Source: Zygnema cylindricum (taxonomy: Eukaryota > Streptophyta > Zygnematophyceae > Zygnematales > Zygnemataceae). From it: 64,000 bases of DNA. Shown here one piece after another: positions 1 through 11,560 of this stretch. Location: NCBI GenBank assembly GCA_037447655.1, contig JBBHKE010001511.1:72106-136105 (forward strand), in the 5' to 3' direction. Each line of letters starts with the position of its first letter. Within the stretch, counting starts at the first letter, position 1. The position numbers and the translations under genes were made by a program. The notes under the pieces are model-generated. The model had not been told where the DNA came from. It was given only the letters and a program-made list of their open reading frames with translations, and searched no databases.

Positions 1-545
1 CGTATACTTTGGATATGATCCGTACAAACAACGCATTGGCTGTTATCTTAGATATGATTCAGTACGAGACAATGCAGCTGCGATTGATACTAATCAAGTC
101 AACGCACCTCAACTTAGTGGTAGCTCAGTGGTAGCTTAGTGGTAGCTTAGTGGTAGCTTGACATATTATTATTAGCTTAGTAGCTTGACGTACCTCTCAG
201 GTACATTGGTATCAGCGATACAACACAAGTATAAGACTTAGAAATCAGAACACATTATGTATCTATACTTCCAAGTAGTAAAATTGCACACAATTTTTGG
301 GAAACTTCTGAGTATTATATCTTGAGTGTTATTGGGTCAATTATACTAAAGCTTTGGGAGTTGTCAGTGTTTATGTTGCTCTATACTTTTATAGAGCTTT
401 GTGAATTTTGAATGTGTGTATAAGATTTGGTGAGCACTTGTAAACATCTATTTGGTAGGATTCTTAATAGCTTCTAAGGGAGTATCATGTCTACTTCTAC
501 TACTACTGCTGCTCCTCCACCTGCACCGGTGGTTGTAGAACAACA
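1..545 (+). mobile_element. Truncated copia-like LTR/leader with start of gag
   Basis: This AT-rich stretch ends in a short open frame starting at ATG 487, whose first residues are rich in Ser, Thr, Ala and Pro (MSTSTTTAAPPPAPVVVEQH). That composition resembles the Gag N-terminus of copia elements, including Cop1 in this window, which also begins with a Ser/Pro/Ala-rich tail. The frame is cut off at about 545, where the 40-bp satellite begins and brings a stop. A short direct repeat (about 13 bp, core agtggtagctt) lies at 118-170. No partner LTR is visible, so the assignment rests on the gag-like start and the position beside other copia remnants. Confidence 0.4.
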
Positions 546-2356
546 TGGTTACCTAATTTACAGAAACTGTTAGCGATAACAAGAGTTGTTACGTAAATTA
601 CACAAACTCTAAGCGATAACAATATTTGTTACCTAAATTACACAAACAGTTAGCGATAACAAGAATTGTTACCTAAATTACACAAACTATAAGCGATAGC
701 AGGAATTATAACCTACATAACACAAACAATTAGCAATAAGAGAAATTGTTACCTAAAGTACACAAACTCTTAGCGCTAACAATAATGGTTACCTAACTTA
801 CACAAACTGTTAGCGATAACAATAATTGTTACCTAACTTACACAAACAGTTAGCATTAACAAGAATTGTTACCAAACTTACATAAACTATTAACAATAAC
901 AAGAATTGTTACCTAAATTACAAAAACAGTTAGCGATAACATGAATTGTTATTTAAATTAGGTGCGCTAAAAGGAATTGTTACCTAACTTACAAAAACTG
1001 TTAGCGCTAACAGGAATTATCACCTAAAGAACACAAACTGTTAGCGTTTACAATAATCGTGACCTAACTTACACAAACTGTTGGCGATAACAGGAGTTGT
1101 TACCTAACTTACCCAAACTGTTAGCGGTAACAATAATTGTTATCTAATTTACAAAAACTATTAGCGATAACAAGATTTGTTACCTAAATTACACAAACAG
1201 TTATCGATAACAGGAATTGTTATCTAAATTACAGAAACTGTTAGCGATAACACGAATTGTTACCTAAATTACACAAACAGTTATCGATAACATGATTTTT
1301 TTTCTAACTTGCACAAACTGTTTTTGATAACAAGAATTGTTACCTAAATTACACAAACTTTTAGCGATTATAAGAATTGTTACCTAAATAACACAAACAA
1401 TTAGCGATAACAATAATTGTTACCTAAATTACACAAAGAGTTAGGGATAACACAAATTTTTATCTAAATTACACAAAGTGTTTGTGCTAACAGTTATTGT
1501 TACTTAACTTGCGCAAACTGTTAGCAATAACAAGAATTGTTATGTAACTTACACAAACTATTAGCGCTAACAATAATGGTTACCTAACTTACACAAATTG
1601 TTAGCGATAACAAGAACTGTTACCTAAATGACCCAAACAGTCAGCGATAAAAGGAATTGTTATCTAACTTACACAAACTTTTAGCGATAACAATAATTCT
1701 TACCTAAATTACACAAATTGTTAATGATAATAAGAATTGTTACCCAAATTACAGAAACAATTAGCGATAATAGGAATTGTTACCTAACTTACACAAACTG
1801 TAACCGCTAAAAATATTGGTTAACTAACTTACACACACTCTTAGCGATAACAGGGATTGTTATCTAACTTACCCAAATTGTTAGCGATAACAAGAATTGT
1901 TGCCTAAATTACACAAACTAGTAGAAATAACAATAATCGTTACCTAAATTACACAAAGAGTTAGCGATAACAAGAATTGTTATCTAAATTACACAGTGTT
2001 TCCACTAATAGAAATCGTTACCTAACTTACGCAAACTGTTAGCGATAACATAAATTGTTAATTAACTTACAGAAACTGTTAGCGCTAACAAGATTTGTAA
2101 CCTAAATTACACAAACCGTTAGCGCTAACAGTAATTGTTATCTAAATTACACAAACGTTTTGCGCTAACAGGAATCGTTACCTAACTTACGCAAACTGTT
2201 AGCGATAACAGGAACTGTTATCTAACTTATACAAACTGTTAGCGCTAACAAGAATGTTTAACTGACTTACACAAACAGTTAGCTATAACAAGAATTGTTA
2301 CCTAAATTACACGAACTGTTAGCGATAACAAGAATTGTTACCTAAATTACACAAAC
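541..2356 (+). repeat. 40-bp satellite array, left arm
   Basis: About 45 tandem copies of a 40-bp unit can be followed by eye; the core GTTAGCGATAAC recurs at 570, 610, 650 and so on with a strict 40-bp step. Each unit carries two dyad-symmetric segments: GTTAGCGMTAAC (a perfect 12-bp palindrome in copies reading GTTAGCGCTAAC) and TAACAA-GAA-TTGTTA. The units differ by scattered substitutions and rare deletions, for example near 957-966. There are no open frames of note. The array starts inside a gag-like frame and ends inside the Cop0 gag remnant. Confidence 0.95.
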
Positions 2357-3821
2357 ATTGTGTTCCATTTCCATGAACTATCAGACATTTCTTGTACTCG
2401 GTACACTATGTTCTTAAACTCATCTGGTAACTTCATGATAAAGGTGTATACTTTCATTTTCATTGTACCTGTCCACCTGGCACTTTCCATCTCCATATAC
2501 AACAAGAAAGATCATTACAGTAATCTAACATCTTTCCACTTTTGTAAATGTAACTTACTAGCTTTTGCTTAGCCAACTGGAGCTCCTGAATAGTTCCAGC
2601 TCTATAAATCTCCACCACACTCACTTCTCAGCCTTATAAATGTGAAGATGAGGAGTGGCCAAATCTTAAGTGAGGTGCCTGATAATAAAGTTATTGGCAG
2701 CCATGTTAATATCCTCCCACATTTGAGTATCGTTCTCCGCGGTCTTCATGGTCGCCGCTCTCGGTACTGTGCCAATAGGAGTGAGGGGTGTCTCCTTCCC
2801 TTTCCCCTTTTTGGACACACTAGTGTCCCCATCACTTGCCTCCTCTGTTGAGGCAGCCGTTGCTGCAGGAAACCTTACTCTCCAAATCCTGGTGGAGTTC
2901 CTGAAGGTGGACGTTTCACTTGTCCACTGACAATACCCAGTATCGTTTTTCGCACAAAGCTCCCATCATCATGGCTTCCCAATAGATGAACCCAAATCCA
3001 TTGAAGGTGGGCAACCTGGAGGGTGGGCCCATAACCTGAAATTCTGTGTCCTCCATTGGACTACAGAATATAGGAAGCCTCTAGATACTTATTAACTAAC
3101 CCACTTTCAATGGCAACCACTACTACCCAAGCAAAAAAATGACAATTGACTAAATTCTTGTGCTGCGTGGACTCCCCTCATTCCGTAGCAAAAAGAATCA
3201 CTGAAAACAACCAACCGATAAGTTATAAGTCGCCAAAAATAACAAGTTTATACAAAGAGAGAGATGTACCTATCTACCAAATTCTCTAAGTCCTTAATCC
3301 CTCTCACAACCCCTATAAATTGAAGTGCGAACCCATCACATTACTGTAGGGTATAGAAAAGTACTATGGCCGATATACTTTCTGTACGGCCTACGTACGG
3401 CAACACCATTGAGTGGACGAGTGTCCACTTTTAACTTGCCCTAATGTTCTTCGGAATTCTTGGACCAAATGTCATCCTCCACATGGCGCCACGTCATTCC
3501 ACGTCCATAAACGCCACAGTGACCAATCCACGATCTTGGCAGTGATATATGCCGTCGGATGAAATTCGACATTAAATGTCCGCCGTCAAAACAAATGTCC
3601 GATTCATTTATTTTCGTGTGATATAATGTTGGCACAATATAACATTAGTTTAATGCTCTTCTGTTCGTCATCCCATTAATTAGAATCATGTTTTTAACAG
3701 TGTTAATATCTCTCTATCCCTCAATGACTACGAAAATTATGGTGGGTAGAGAGAGGGGGTAGAGGTAGGTTGTACTAAATTTAGACCTAGAAAATACCAT
3801 ATAAAACTAATAAATTCAACA
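2357..3821 (-). mobile_element. Cop0: 5' fragment of a Ty1/copia element (LTR plus start of gag)
   Basis: Read on the minus strand, this fragment starts with an LTR (3821 down to 3037), then a primer-binding site (3036-3022), then about 660 bp of gag, and stops abruptly at the satellite. It is the same family as Cop4: 2357-3660 aligns by eye with about 34110-35400, including the motif around the gag start. The gag frame is broken by stops. Its LTR is about 220 bp shorter than the Cop4 LTR because the tRNA-like segment present in Cop4 is missing. No 3' half of the element is present; it was lost at the junction with the left satellite array. Confidence 0.85.
3037..3821 (-). repeat. Cop0 5' LTR
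   Basis: On the minus strand the LTR begins TGTTGAATTTATTAG at 3821 and ends TTTCA at 3037, followed at once by GGTTATGGGCCCACC. The outer end matches the Cop4 LTR terminus (TGTTGAAATTACTAG). The gag start codon lies about 20 bp inside the LTR end, and the frame reads on through the primer-binding site without a stop. Confidence 0.8.
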
Positions 3822-5529
3822 GTTTGTGTAATTTAGGTAACAATTCTTGTTATTGATAACAGTTTGTGTAAGTTAGGTAACCATTCTTGTTAGCGCTAAC
3901 AGTTTGTGTAAGTTAGATTACATTTCATGTTATCGCTAACGTTATGTGACGTTAGGTAACAATTCCTTTTAGAGCAAATTGTTTGTGTAATTTAGGTAAC
4001 AATTATTGTTATCGCTTACAGTTTGTGTAATTTAGGTAACAATTATTGGTATCAATAACAGTGTGTGTAATTTAGGTCACCATTCTTGTTGTCACAAATA
4101 GTTTGTGTAATTCAGATAACAATTCCTCTTATCGCTAACAGTTTGTGTAAGTTAGGTAACAATTCCTGTAAGCGCAAACAATTTGTGGTATTTCGATAAC
4201 AATTCGTGTTATCGCTAATTGTTTGTGTAATTTAGGTAATAATTCCTGTTATCGCTAACAGTTTGCGTAAGTTAGGTAACAATTCCTGTTAGCGCTAAAA
4301 ATTTGTGTAATTCAGGTTGAATTGTTGTTAGGGCAAACATTTTGTGTAATTTAAATAACAATTCCTGTTATCGCTAACTATTTGTGTAATTTAGGTAATA
4401 ATTCTTGTATCGCTAACTGTTTGTGTAATTTAGGTAACAATTGTTGTTTTTGCTAACTGTTTCTTTAATTTAGGAAACAATTCTTGTTATCGCTAACAGT
4501 TTGTGTAAGTTAGGTAACAATTCTTATTATCGCTAACAATTTGAGTAAGTTTGGTAACCATTCTTGTTAGCGCTAATAGTTTGTGTTATTTCGGTGAAAT
4601 TTTTTGTTATTGCTTAAAGCTTGTGTAATTTAGGTAACAATTCTTGTTATCGCTAAGAGTTTGTGTAATTTAGGTAACAACTCTTGTTATCGCTAACTGC
4701 TTGCAAGCTCTAGCAATTCTTTTACCACAGTTTCAGTACAGGCAACAATTACCACACTACCAATGTAATTTGGCAACAACCCGCCAAACAGCTTTGTGTA
4801 ATGGGGTAAAATTTTTCTCTAGCGTTGGTAAAATCAGTAATAATTTTTTATCAAGTTTATGTAATTTAGGTAAATAATTGTTATCATAATATGAATTAGG
4901 TAAACATTTTTGTAATTATTTGTTTGGTTAGATAATAACTCTGATTATCGCTAAGTAGCTAGTGGGTAATAATTCTTGTTATAACAAAAGTTTGGTTTTT
5001 AGATACAATTCATTATCATTACCGGTAGAATTTAGGTCACAATTCTTTGCTATCGTAACTGTGTAAATGGGGTAAATTCTCATCGCCAATGCTTGTTTTA
5101 TTTAATGAAAATTTGTTGTATAATAGTTTGTGTAATTTAGTAACAATTCCGTTATAAGTAATAGTTTTCTAAAGTTAGGTAATTTTGTTAACAAAACTGC
5201 TAGGTATTTTAGGTAACCATTCTCATATCACTAACAGCTTGTGTTAGTTAGGTAACATTCTGCTATCCTAACATTTTCTGTTAGGTTACAATTTTGTAAA
5301 ATAAGGCTGTAATTTAGATAACAATTTTGTTATCGTGGTTTGCGGAAACCAACAATTTTCATATTCAATACAAAGTGGATAATTCGTGTTATCGCTAATG
5401 AACGAAAATAGGTAGCAATTCCTATTAGCACAAACGGTTTGTGTAATTTAGATTACAATTCCTGTTTTCGCTAACTATTTCTGTAATTTAGGTAACGATT
5501 CTTGTTATCGCTTACTGTTTGTGTAATTT
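3822..5529 (-). repeat. 40-bp satellite array, right arm (inverted)
   Basis: The same 40-bp unit as in the left arm appears here as its reverse complement (core GTTATCGCTAAC, gtttgtgtaatttagg). It is regular from 3822 to about 4700 (about 22 units), then eroded by many small deletions to about 5400, and recognisable again to 5529. It begins exactly at the outer end of the Cop0 LTR and ends exactly at the first base of the Cop1 LTR. No genes are seen. Confidence 0.93.
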
Positions 5530-6232
5530 TATTGAAAAGTAAGCTTTAGTAAGTCTAAGGAATAAGTGTCTTGGACTTAAAATATTTTTGGAACACCAAC
5601 TATTCAATATTAGGTATATTAAGTGTGGACTTTTTAGTATCTACTTGCATAGTTACCTTTAAGTAAATTAGTGTGTACGGTTGCCTATGAATGTAGACGT
5701 GAAATTTACCTCCTGCATTTTTTGGGTCTAGATATTGTTACTTGACAATTTTGGTCCAAGCACTTAGAATTTTGTAAGTAGATATTTACGTGAACTCTGT
5801 ACATACGTTTTAGATGTTTTCTAGATCTTTAAGATGTTTTCTAGATCTTTTGAGTATTAAGTTCAATTAGGATTGATCAATTCAATAAAGAATGTACATT
5901 CTACACAAGAGTTAAAGAAATGAGAGCACTGAGTGTAGTTTAAGGTGTTTTATGTTCTATTGTCTTTGATTTGATTGTTGTACATGTTTGTTTGGTTGAA
6001 AGACCTCTTTCATTTGGAGTAACATATCTTACACTATAGATATAGACTTCTAGGCATTTCTCTTTGGGTTTGCTTCCGCTAACATGTCTGATAATGGCTC
6101 AGCTCCTGTTGGAAGTGCTCCTATTAGCCCTAGTGCTCAACCTGCTCCTCCAAGTACGAATATCCTGATTTGTTCAAGTGTGATTCCTAGTGGGAGTGGA
6201 TCACAGCGGAGTCTAAATGCCCATGACCTTCA
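5530..6232 (+). repeat. Cop1 5' LTR
   Basis: The LTR starts TATTGAAAAGTAAG and is matched from 8659 by TATTGAAATGTAAG. Shared blocks continue through the segment with tctagatattgttacttgac. The likely end is the CA at 6231-6232, just before the primer-binding site. The match to the 3' copy is visible only to about 6030 because the 3' copy is cut off, so the end is inferred from the other elements. If correct, the first 49 codons of gag (ATG 6084) lie within the LTR. Confidence 0.7.
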
Positions 6233-8637
6233 ACCGGTTATGGGCCCACCGCCTAAATTGCCTATTTTTGACGGACCGGACTACTTATACTGAGAATATA
6301 TGTTGAGTTCATATTTCGAGGAGAGGGACTTCTCACCCATTGTGGAAGGAACAACGGGTGTGACTGCGTCGGATTGGAGAAAGAAGAATCTCCATTGCCT
6401 CAACGTCTTAAAGCAGTCTATGACAAAAGATTTGGAAATGTCGTATCTAGAGATGAATAAAGCCTCTAAAATTTGGTTCATTGTCCGTGCTATGTATGTT
6501 GAGCTAGATGTTACTGTCCAGACTAACATAGCCACTCAGATTTTTGAATTTAAGTATTCTGGAGGTAGTATGTTGGTTCATTGTCATGCTAGGAAAAGGT
6601 TGTTCCTTCAGAGAACTAGTGTTGGTGGGGACTTTTCACCACCTCAGTAGGCTATGTTGTTGATTAGAACTTTGCCTAATGAATATAAGGGGGCCATGGA
6701 TAGGCTTAGGGCTATTCCTCAGCGTCAATGGAACATAGCATTAGCAACTAAACTTATTTTGAGTGAAAAAGCTAACTAGATGTCACAAAGAGGTAGTAGT
6801 AAGTTTGTTTAGGCTCTAGCACACCAGTTTTCGATTTATAACATTGGTAGTGGTAGTGGCAGAGGTAGTGGTCCTAGAAGGTTACCTTTGATATGCTATT
6901 ACTGTGATGAAAAAAGGGAATTGTTCAGAATGTGTAATGCATACAATAGAGCGAAAGCCACAAGATTTTTTTTCTTTCGATAGGAGGAAAGTCGGGTTCT
7001 TTCTCAATCAGGTGGTCGCCCAACTTCTCTCTTCAACGAACTTAAGGAGGAGGACGTGAGCAGCTTTCCCGACAACAAGGAAAAGAAATACTTTGCGATG
7101 GCACAAGCAACGAAAGGCGTGGATGAAGACGAATGGATTATGGACTCCGGCGCATCTTCCCACATGTGCCGCAATCGCCATCTATTTGAGAGTATTCAAT
7201 CTATTTCACCCATCAAAATTTATTTTTATGATGATACGTTTGTCTAGTCGAAAGCAAAGTGGAGGGTGTCACTTATATTGAATGTAGATGGAAAACTTGT
7301 GAAAATGGTCTTGGAAGATGTGTTGCATGTCCCAACTTTTAAAAGAAACTTTTTCTCTACGTTAGTGGTAGAAAAAAAAGGTTTTAAAACTATATATGAG
7401 AATGGAAAGAAAACAGTAAGTAAGAATGGGAAAATAGCTGCAGAGGGATTTGTTAGAGGAAACAATTTGTATCGGTTGAGTCTTGCAAATGATAAGGAGA
7501 ATGATGTTATGTACTTAAGTGTAATCAGTGATTTTGATTCATGGCATAAACGTTTAGGACGTGAATTATGATAGATTAGAAAATATGGTAAATCAAAAAA
7601 TGGCGGAAGGTGTAAAAATTAATCAAAAACTAGCATCAAATGTATGTGATGGTTGTGCAATGGGATATAATCTAAAAAAGGGGATAGATTATGAAGAAAC
7701 TTTTTCACCTGCTGTAAGGTTTCCATCTGTCCGCATCTTTACTTACATTAGCTGCCATTGAGGATTTTGACATCCACCAAATGGATGTCAAAACTGCCTT
7801 CTTGCATGGTGATTTAGATGAGGTCATTTATATAAAGCAGCCTAAGGTTTATGAGGAAACAGGAAAAAAATATATTGTGTGCACACTTATAAAATCTTCG
7901 TATGGCCTAAAACAGGCCAATAGGCAATAAAATTGAAAGTTAGATGAGTTCTTGACAGGATCAGAATTTACTAAAACTTACTCATATCATTTAGCATATG
8001 TGATATGTGGTGATAATTGTGATGACGTGATATTCACTGCTGTGTATGTTGATGATTTGCTGCTAATTAGTAGGAAAAAAGAAGGAATTGCTAGAGAAAA
8101 ACATACTCTTAATTCACAATTTGAAATAAAAGATTTGAGTCAGGCAAAATATATCCTTGGAATATAAGTTGAAAGAGATAGAGAGTAGAAAATAATTAGG
8201 CTAACTCAAAAAGAAGCGATAGGAAACATGTTGAAAATTTTTGGCTTAGCTAATCCCAAAGGTTGTGCAACTCGTATGGAATATAAGCAAAAAATTGAAG
8301 GAATGGAGCATATGTTTGGAGTCATAATAGATAAGGAGTCTTAATAGAGCTGCTTTGGATTAAGGCATTTCTCAAAAAATAGGGTTTACGCAACACATAA
8401 CACAAATAATGTGGTGCGGCAATCAGACAACCATTTTTGTGGCTACAAACCCAAGTCACCATTTTATGAGGAAGCATATGGATATTCGGCTACATTTGGT
8501 ACGAATGAAAGTATTTGCAAAAGTTGTCAAACTTTGCTATTTGCCAGATGAGAAAATGGTTGCGGACATGTTGACAAAAGCCCTTTCATCTCCTAAGTTG
8601 GAGTACTCCAGAAAAACATGTGGTCTAAGTGAGTAAG
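6084..8637 (+). pseudogene. Cop1 gag-pol remnant
   Basis: Gag begins at ATG 6084 with a Ser/Pro/Ala-rich tail, then the family-conserved VMGPP block (encoded by the primer-binding site) and a typical copia Gag body to about 6780, with stops at 6291 and 6648. A protease-type DSGASSHMC motif is near 7143-7170, followed by the integrase zinc-binding segment (WHKRLG near 7540, CDGC near 7650). The frame then jumps directly to reverse transcriptase (DYEETFSP at about 7690), so the integrase DDE core is gone. Intact YVDD is at about 8047-8058. RNase H is reduced to its last third (HMDIRL to MVADMLTKALSSPK). Many stops and frame changes; not functional. Confidence 0.85.
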
Positions 8638-8658
8638 TCTTCTAAAGATTAAGAGAAG

Positions 8659-9141
8659 TATTGAAATGTAAGATTTAGTAAGACTTAAGAGTTTGAGTCT
8701 AAGACTTCGAATATTTTTTGACCACCAACTATTCAATATTCGCTATATTTAGTGTGAATATTTAGTATCAACCTAAATATATATCTTTAAGTAAATTAGT
8801 GTGTATGGGCAGCCTATGAGTGTAGACATAAAACATATCTCTTGGATTTTTAGGGTCTAGATATTGTTACTTGACAATTTTGGTCCAAGTACATAGATTT
8901 ATTGTTAGAAGATGTTTAGGTGAACCCTGTATATACGTTTTAGATGTTTTCTAGATCTTTTGAGTATTTAGCTCAATAAGGATTGATCAATTCACCACAG
9001 AATGTACATTCTACACAAGAGTTAAGGAAATGAGGGCACTGAGTGCGGTTTAAGGTCTTTTATGCTCTATTGTCTTTGATTTGCTTATTGTACATGTTTA
9101 TTTGGTTGAAAGACCTCTTTCATTTTGAGTAACATATCCTA
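8659..9141 (+). repeat. Cop1 3' LTR, interrupted
   Basis: This repeats 5530-6025 with many point differences, so the element is old. It follows a degenerate purine stretch (aagattaagagaag, 8645-8658) at the polypurine-tract position. It stops at 9141, exactly where a terminal sequence of another LTR family begins. The remainder of this LTR is not found downstream. Confidence 0.75.
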
Positions 9142-9700
9142 TGTTTTTTTTGAAAAGTTAGTTTCGTGCGTACGTGAAGATTCGTGCGTACGCGACGTTT
9201 CTTCCGTACTCGACGCGTTTTTTAATGCGTTAGTACTCACAAAATCTAATGTGAAGGTTCGATTATTTTTATGTGTGGGGGAGAAAATGTATGATTTTTT
9301 TTTGAAACGTACGGAATTAAATTGAAGTGACGCGAACCAACATATGTAAAAGTACGGTTCGCGTAAGTCAAATGGACGGCGGACCCCAAAGCGATTCGAA
9401 TGGAATTCAAAGTATGTAAAAAGGTACACCGCACGTACGAAAAATGAAGCGACAGGCGGAATTTACGAAAAAGAACGTCGCCTGTACGGAGCATCAATTT
9501 TGGACAGCTGTACTTTATATTTGGGACCATGCGGCACGACATCAAAGGTGCCGAATACGAGCAACGGACGGCAGAAAATGGTCGCCGTTATTTTCCATCA
9601 AATGGGGACGCGAAATCGCGTCAATCACACGATGTATATTTTTGGACGTTCCGGATGCTTTGAAAAACTCGAGGACTCACGTTGACTTACTAAACATATG
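9142..9700 (+). repeat. LTR-like sequence of retroelement family E (copy 1)
   Basis: The segment begins tgttttttttgaaaagttag, which matches the sequence after a polypurine tract at 40667 (tgttatttgggaaaagttag). Both then carry a short tandem of gtgcgtacgcga-type motifs and several further shared blocks (tcacaaaat, gggggag). The similarity fades by about 9700. No inner coding region of family E follows here, so this is a solo or truncated LTR. It interrupts the Cop1 3' LTR. Confidence 0.6.
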
Positions 9701-10440
9701 ATTTGGTGTTGGTGTTAATTATTTGGAGTAACATTGTTTTGTCTTTTGCACCATTATAAATTAGTGTTGATTATGACATGTTTTATTTACGTGATCAATT
9801 AGGGTTTCGACAGTTTAATTTATGTGTCTTTATGTGTCGTATTTGCAGACAAGTGTACGCTTACGATTGCTTGAATTTCAGGTGTACGCTTACGATCTAA
9901 TTTTGACCCTTAACCCGTTTCAATGATACCCACCTGTTATTTAGACCCCACACTGCCACCTAAGTGCACCCATAGCTATAACTTTTGAAATATAACTCCA
10001 AATCGCGTGATTCTTTCGCGAACATCTACCAAATTTAATAATCTATAATCATATTTCCTAAATACCCTTTTATAAACAAGTTCGATCCGCTATTACTGTT
10101 ACACCAAAGATGTAGTAATTTAGGGTTATCGATTAGGTCATGCATTTGCGTGATATATTTATTGATATAATTATGTTTATTTAATGTTGATGTGTGATTG
10201 CACTTTTACTATTATTTATTTATGTTATTTTATATATATGTTTGATATGCATTGTTTATGCATTTGTTGTCCTAAGGTTTGTTTATGTTGACTATTCCAT
10301 CAAACCTTAGTTGTTGTCATAAGGTTTATTTATGTTGATTATTCCATGAAACCCTAAATGTTGTTTGTTGCGTCTGTGTACGTATATGGAGGATGCATTT
10401 CAAATGAGTGTTCATTGGCCTAGCTTTGCTTAGCTTCTTG
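9701..10440. other. Unassigned AT-rich stretch
   Basis: No gene or recognisable repeat was found. It contains a near-duplicate of aaggtttrtttatgttgaytattccat around 10274 and 10321. It may be the remainder of the family E LTR or of the Gypsy 3' end; neither could be shown. Confidence 0.3.
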
Positions 10441-10467
10441 CATGATAGTTTGGGTCGCTTCTGCGGT

Positions 10468-11560
10468 CTATTTTAGACCAAAGAACAACAAAGTGTACTC
10501 CATAGAGGTAAGGCCTAAAATGCTGGATGGCCCACAGTGCGGCGAGTAAACCCCATGGTAACTGCTGTAATTCCCCTCGGCTCTGTTCTTACTCCAGCTT
10601 GCGTAGGCCACTACTTTCTCAGCCCCTACATCGTCCAATTGAGCCAAAAATGCTCCTAATATGAAACTGCTCCAATCAGTATAAAGGAGGAAAGGTCGCT
10701 GGTGATTGGGCCTCCGAAGCACGGGATGTTGCTTGAGGGAATCTTTCAGGAATTGGAAAGCAGTCTGATGTTCTTCCCCCCACCGCCACTCGTGGTTCTT
10801 TTGCAATAATTCAATCAATGGCTGGGCGTGGCTACTAAATTTGGGAATAAAGCTGTGGTATTAGTTAGCCAGACCTAGGAAAGTGCGAAAAGCAGAAACG
10901 TCCTGCGGGGGAGGAAGGGCATCAAGAGCTGCCACCTTTACCGTGTGGGGACCCACTGCCTCAAGAGTCACCTCATGACCCAGATAAATGATTTATGCAC
11001 CCCAAAAATGCCCTTCCACCGGTGACACTTCAAGCTCGCTGCTTGGAGAGCTCGGAGAACGATATGTATATGTCCCAAATGCTCCTCGAAGGTCATGGAA
11101 AAAATGATCTAATTGTTGATGTAATACCGTGCGCAATCGATTTCCAGAAGGGCCTCGTCCATGGCCCGTTGGAATTTGGCAGGTGCATTTTTGAGGCCAA
11201 ATGGCATCTACAAAACCATTCATACAACCTAGATCCTGCCCAAAAAACGGTCCTCTCTCGATGCTTCAACTCCATTGCAATCTGGTGGAATCCATTCTTC
11301 ATATCCAACCTAGAATAAATGGTGGCCCCAGCAAGAGAGTCAAAGATCTCTCCCCAGTTAGGCATTGGATAAGAGTCGGAGACAGTTGTGGCGTTGAGCA
11401 TGTGATAGTCCCCACACATCCGAAAATCCACATTTTTCCCAGAGGAGTCTTTATTTGGCGAGAGCACTGTTCGAGAGGCAAACCCAGGTAACCCTATTTA
11501 TTCCTCCACCAACCTTGCGTACACCAAAGTCTGCACCTTTGCAGTGATGAACTCCTTCTC
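10468..11560 (-). pseudogene. Gypsy reverse transcriptase and RNase H remnant
   Basis: The frame entering from the methyltransferase carries the pre-RT linker and the RT fingers/palm: DFRMCGDYHMLNATTVSD, then YSRLDMKNGFHQI (about 11290-11420), typical of Ty3/Gypsy. A frameshift near 11210 moves to another frame with the GLKNAPAKFQ block. The catalytic YxDD position (plus strand 11112-11123) reads Tyr-Ile-Asn-Asn followed by a stop, so both catalytic Asp are lost. The connection and RNase H start at about 10850, with FLLYTDWSS (first catalytic Asp) and AEGNYSSYHG. The frame ends at 10468, before the rest of RNase H. Not active. Confidence 0.88.

Larger units (their letters stand above)
5530..9141 (+). 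mobile_element. Cop1: internally deleted Ty1/copia retrotransposon
   Basis: Two related LTRs (5530-6232 and 8659-9141, the second truncated) flank a decayed gag-pol. The element is about 3.6 kb, far below the roughly 6.4 kb of Cop3, because the integrase core, the first part of reverse transcriptase and the first part of RNase H are missing. The 3' LTR is interrupted at 9141/9142 by the start of a different LTR. The left end sits on the edge of the satellite. The primer-binding site GGTTATGGGCCCACC is at 6236-6250. Confidence 0.85.

Noticed and set aside
2642-2930. Plus-strand frames between the satellite arrays
   Set aside because: The opposite strand aligns with the gag start of Cop4; the plus-strand frames are shadows.
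541-5529. CRISPR-like array
   Set aside because: The 40-bp units are directly adjacent with no unique spacers, and the setting is a eukaryotic retrotransposon-rich region; it is a satellite.
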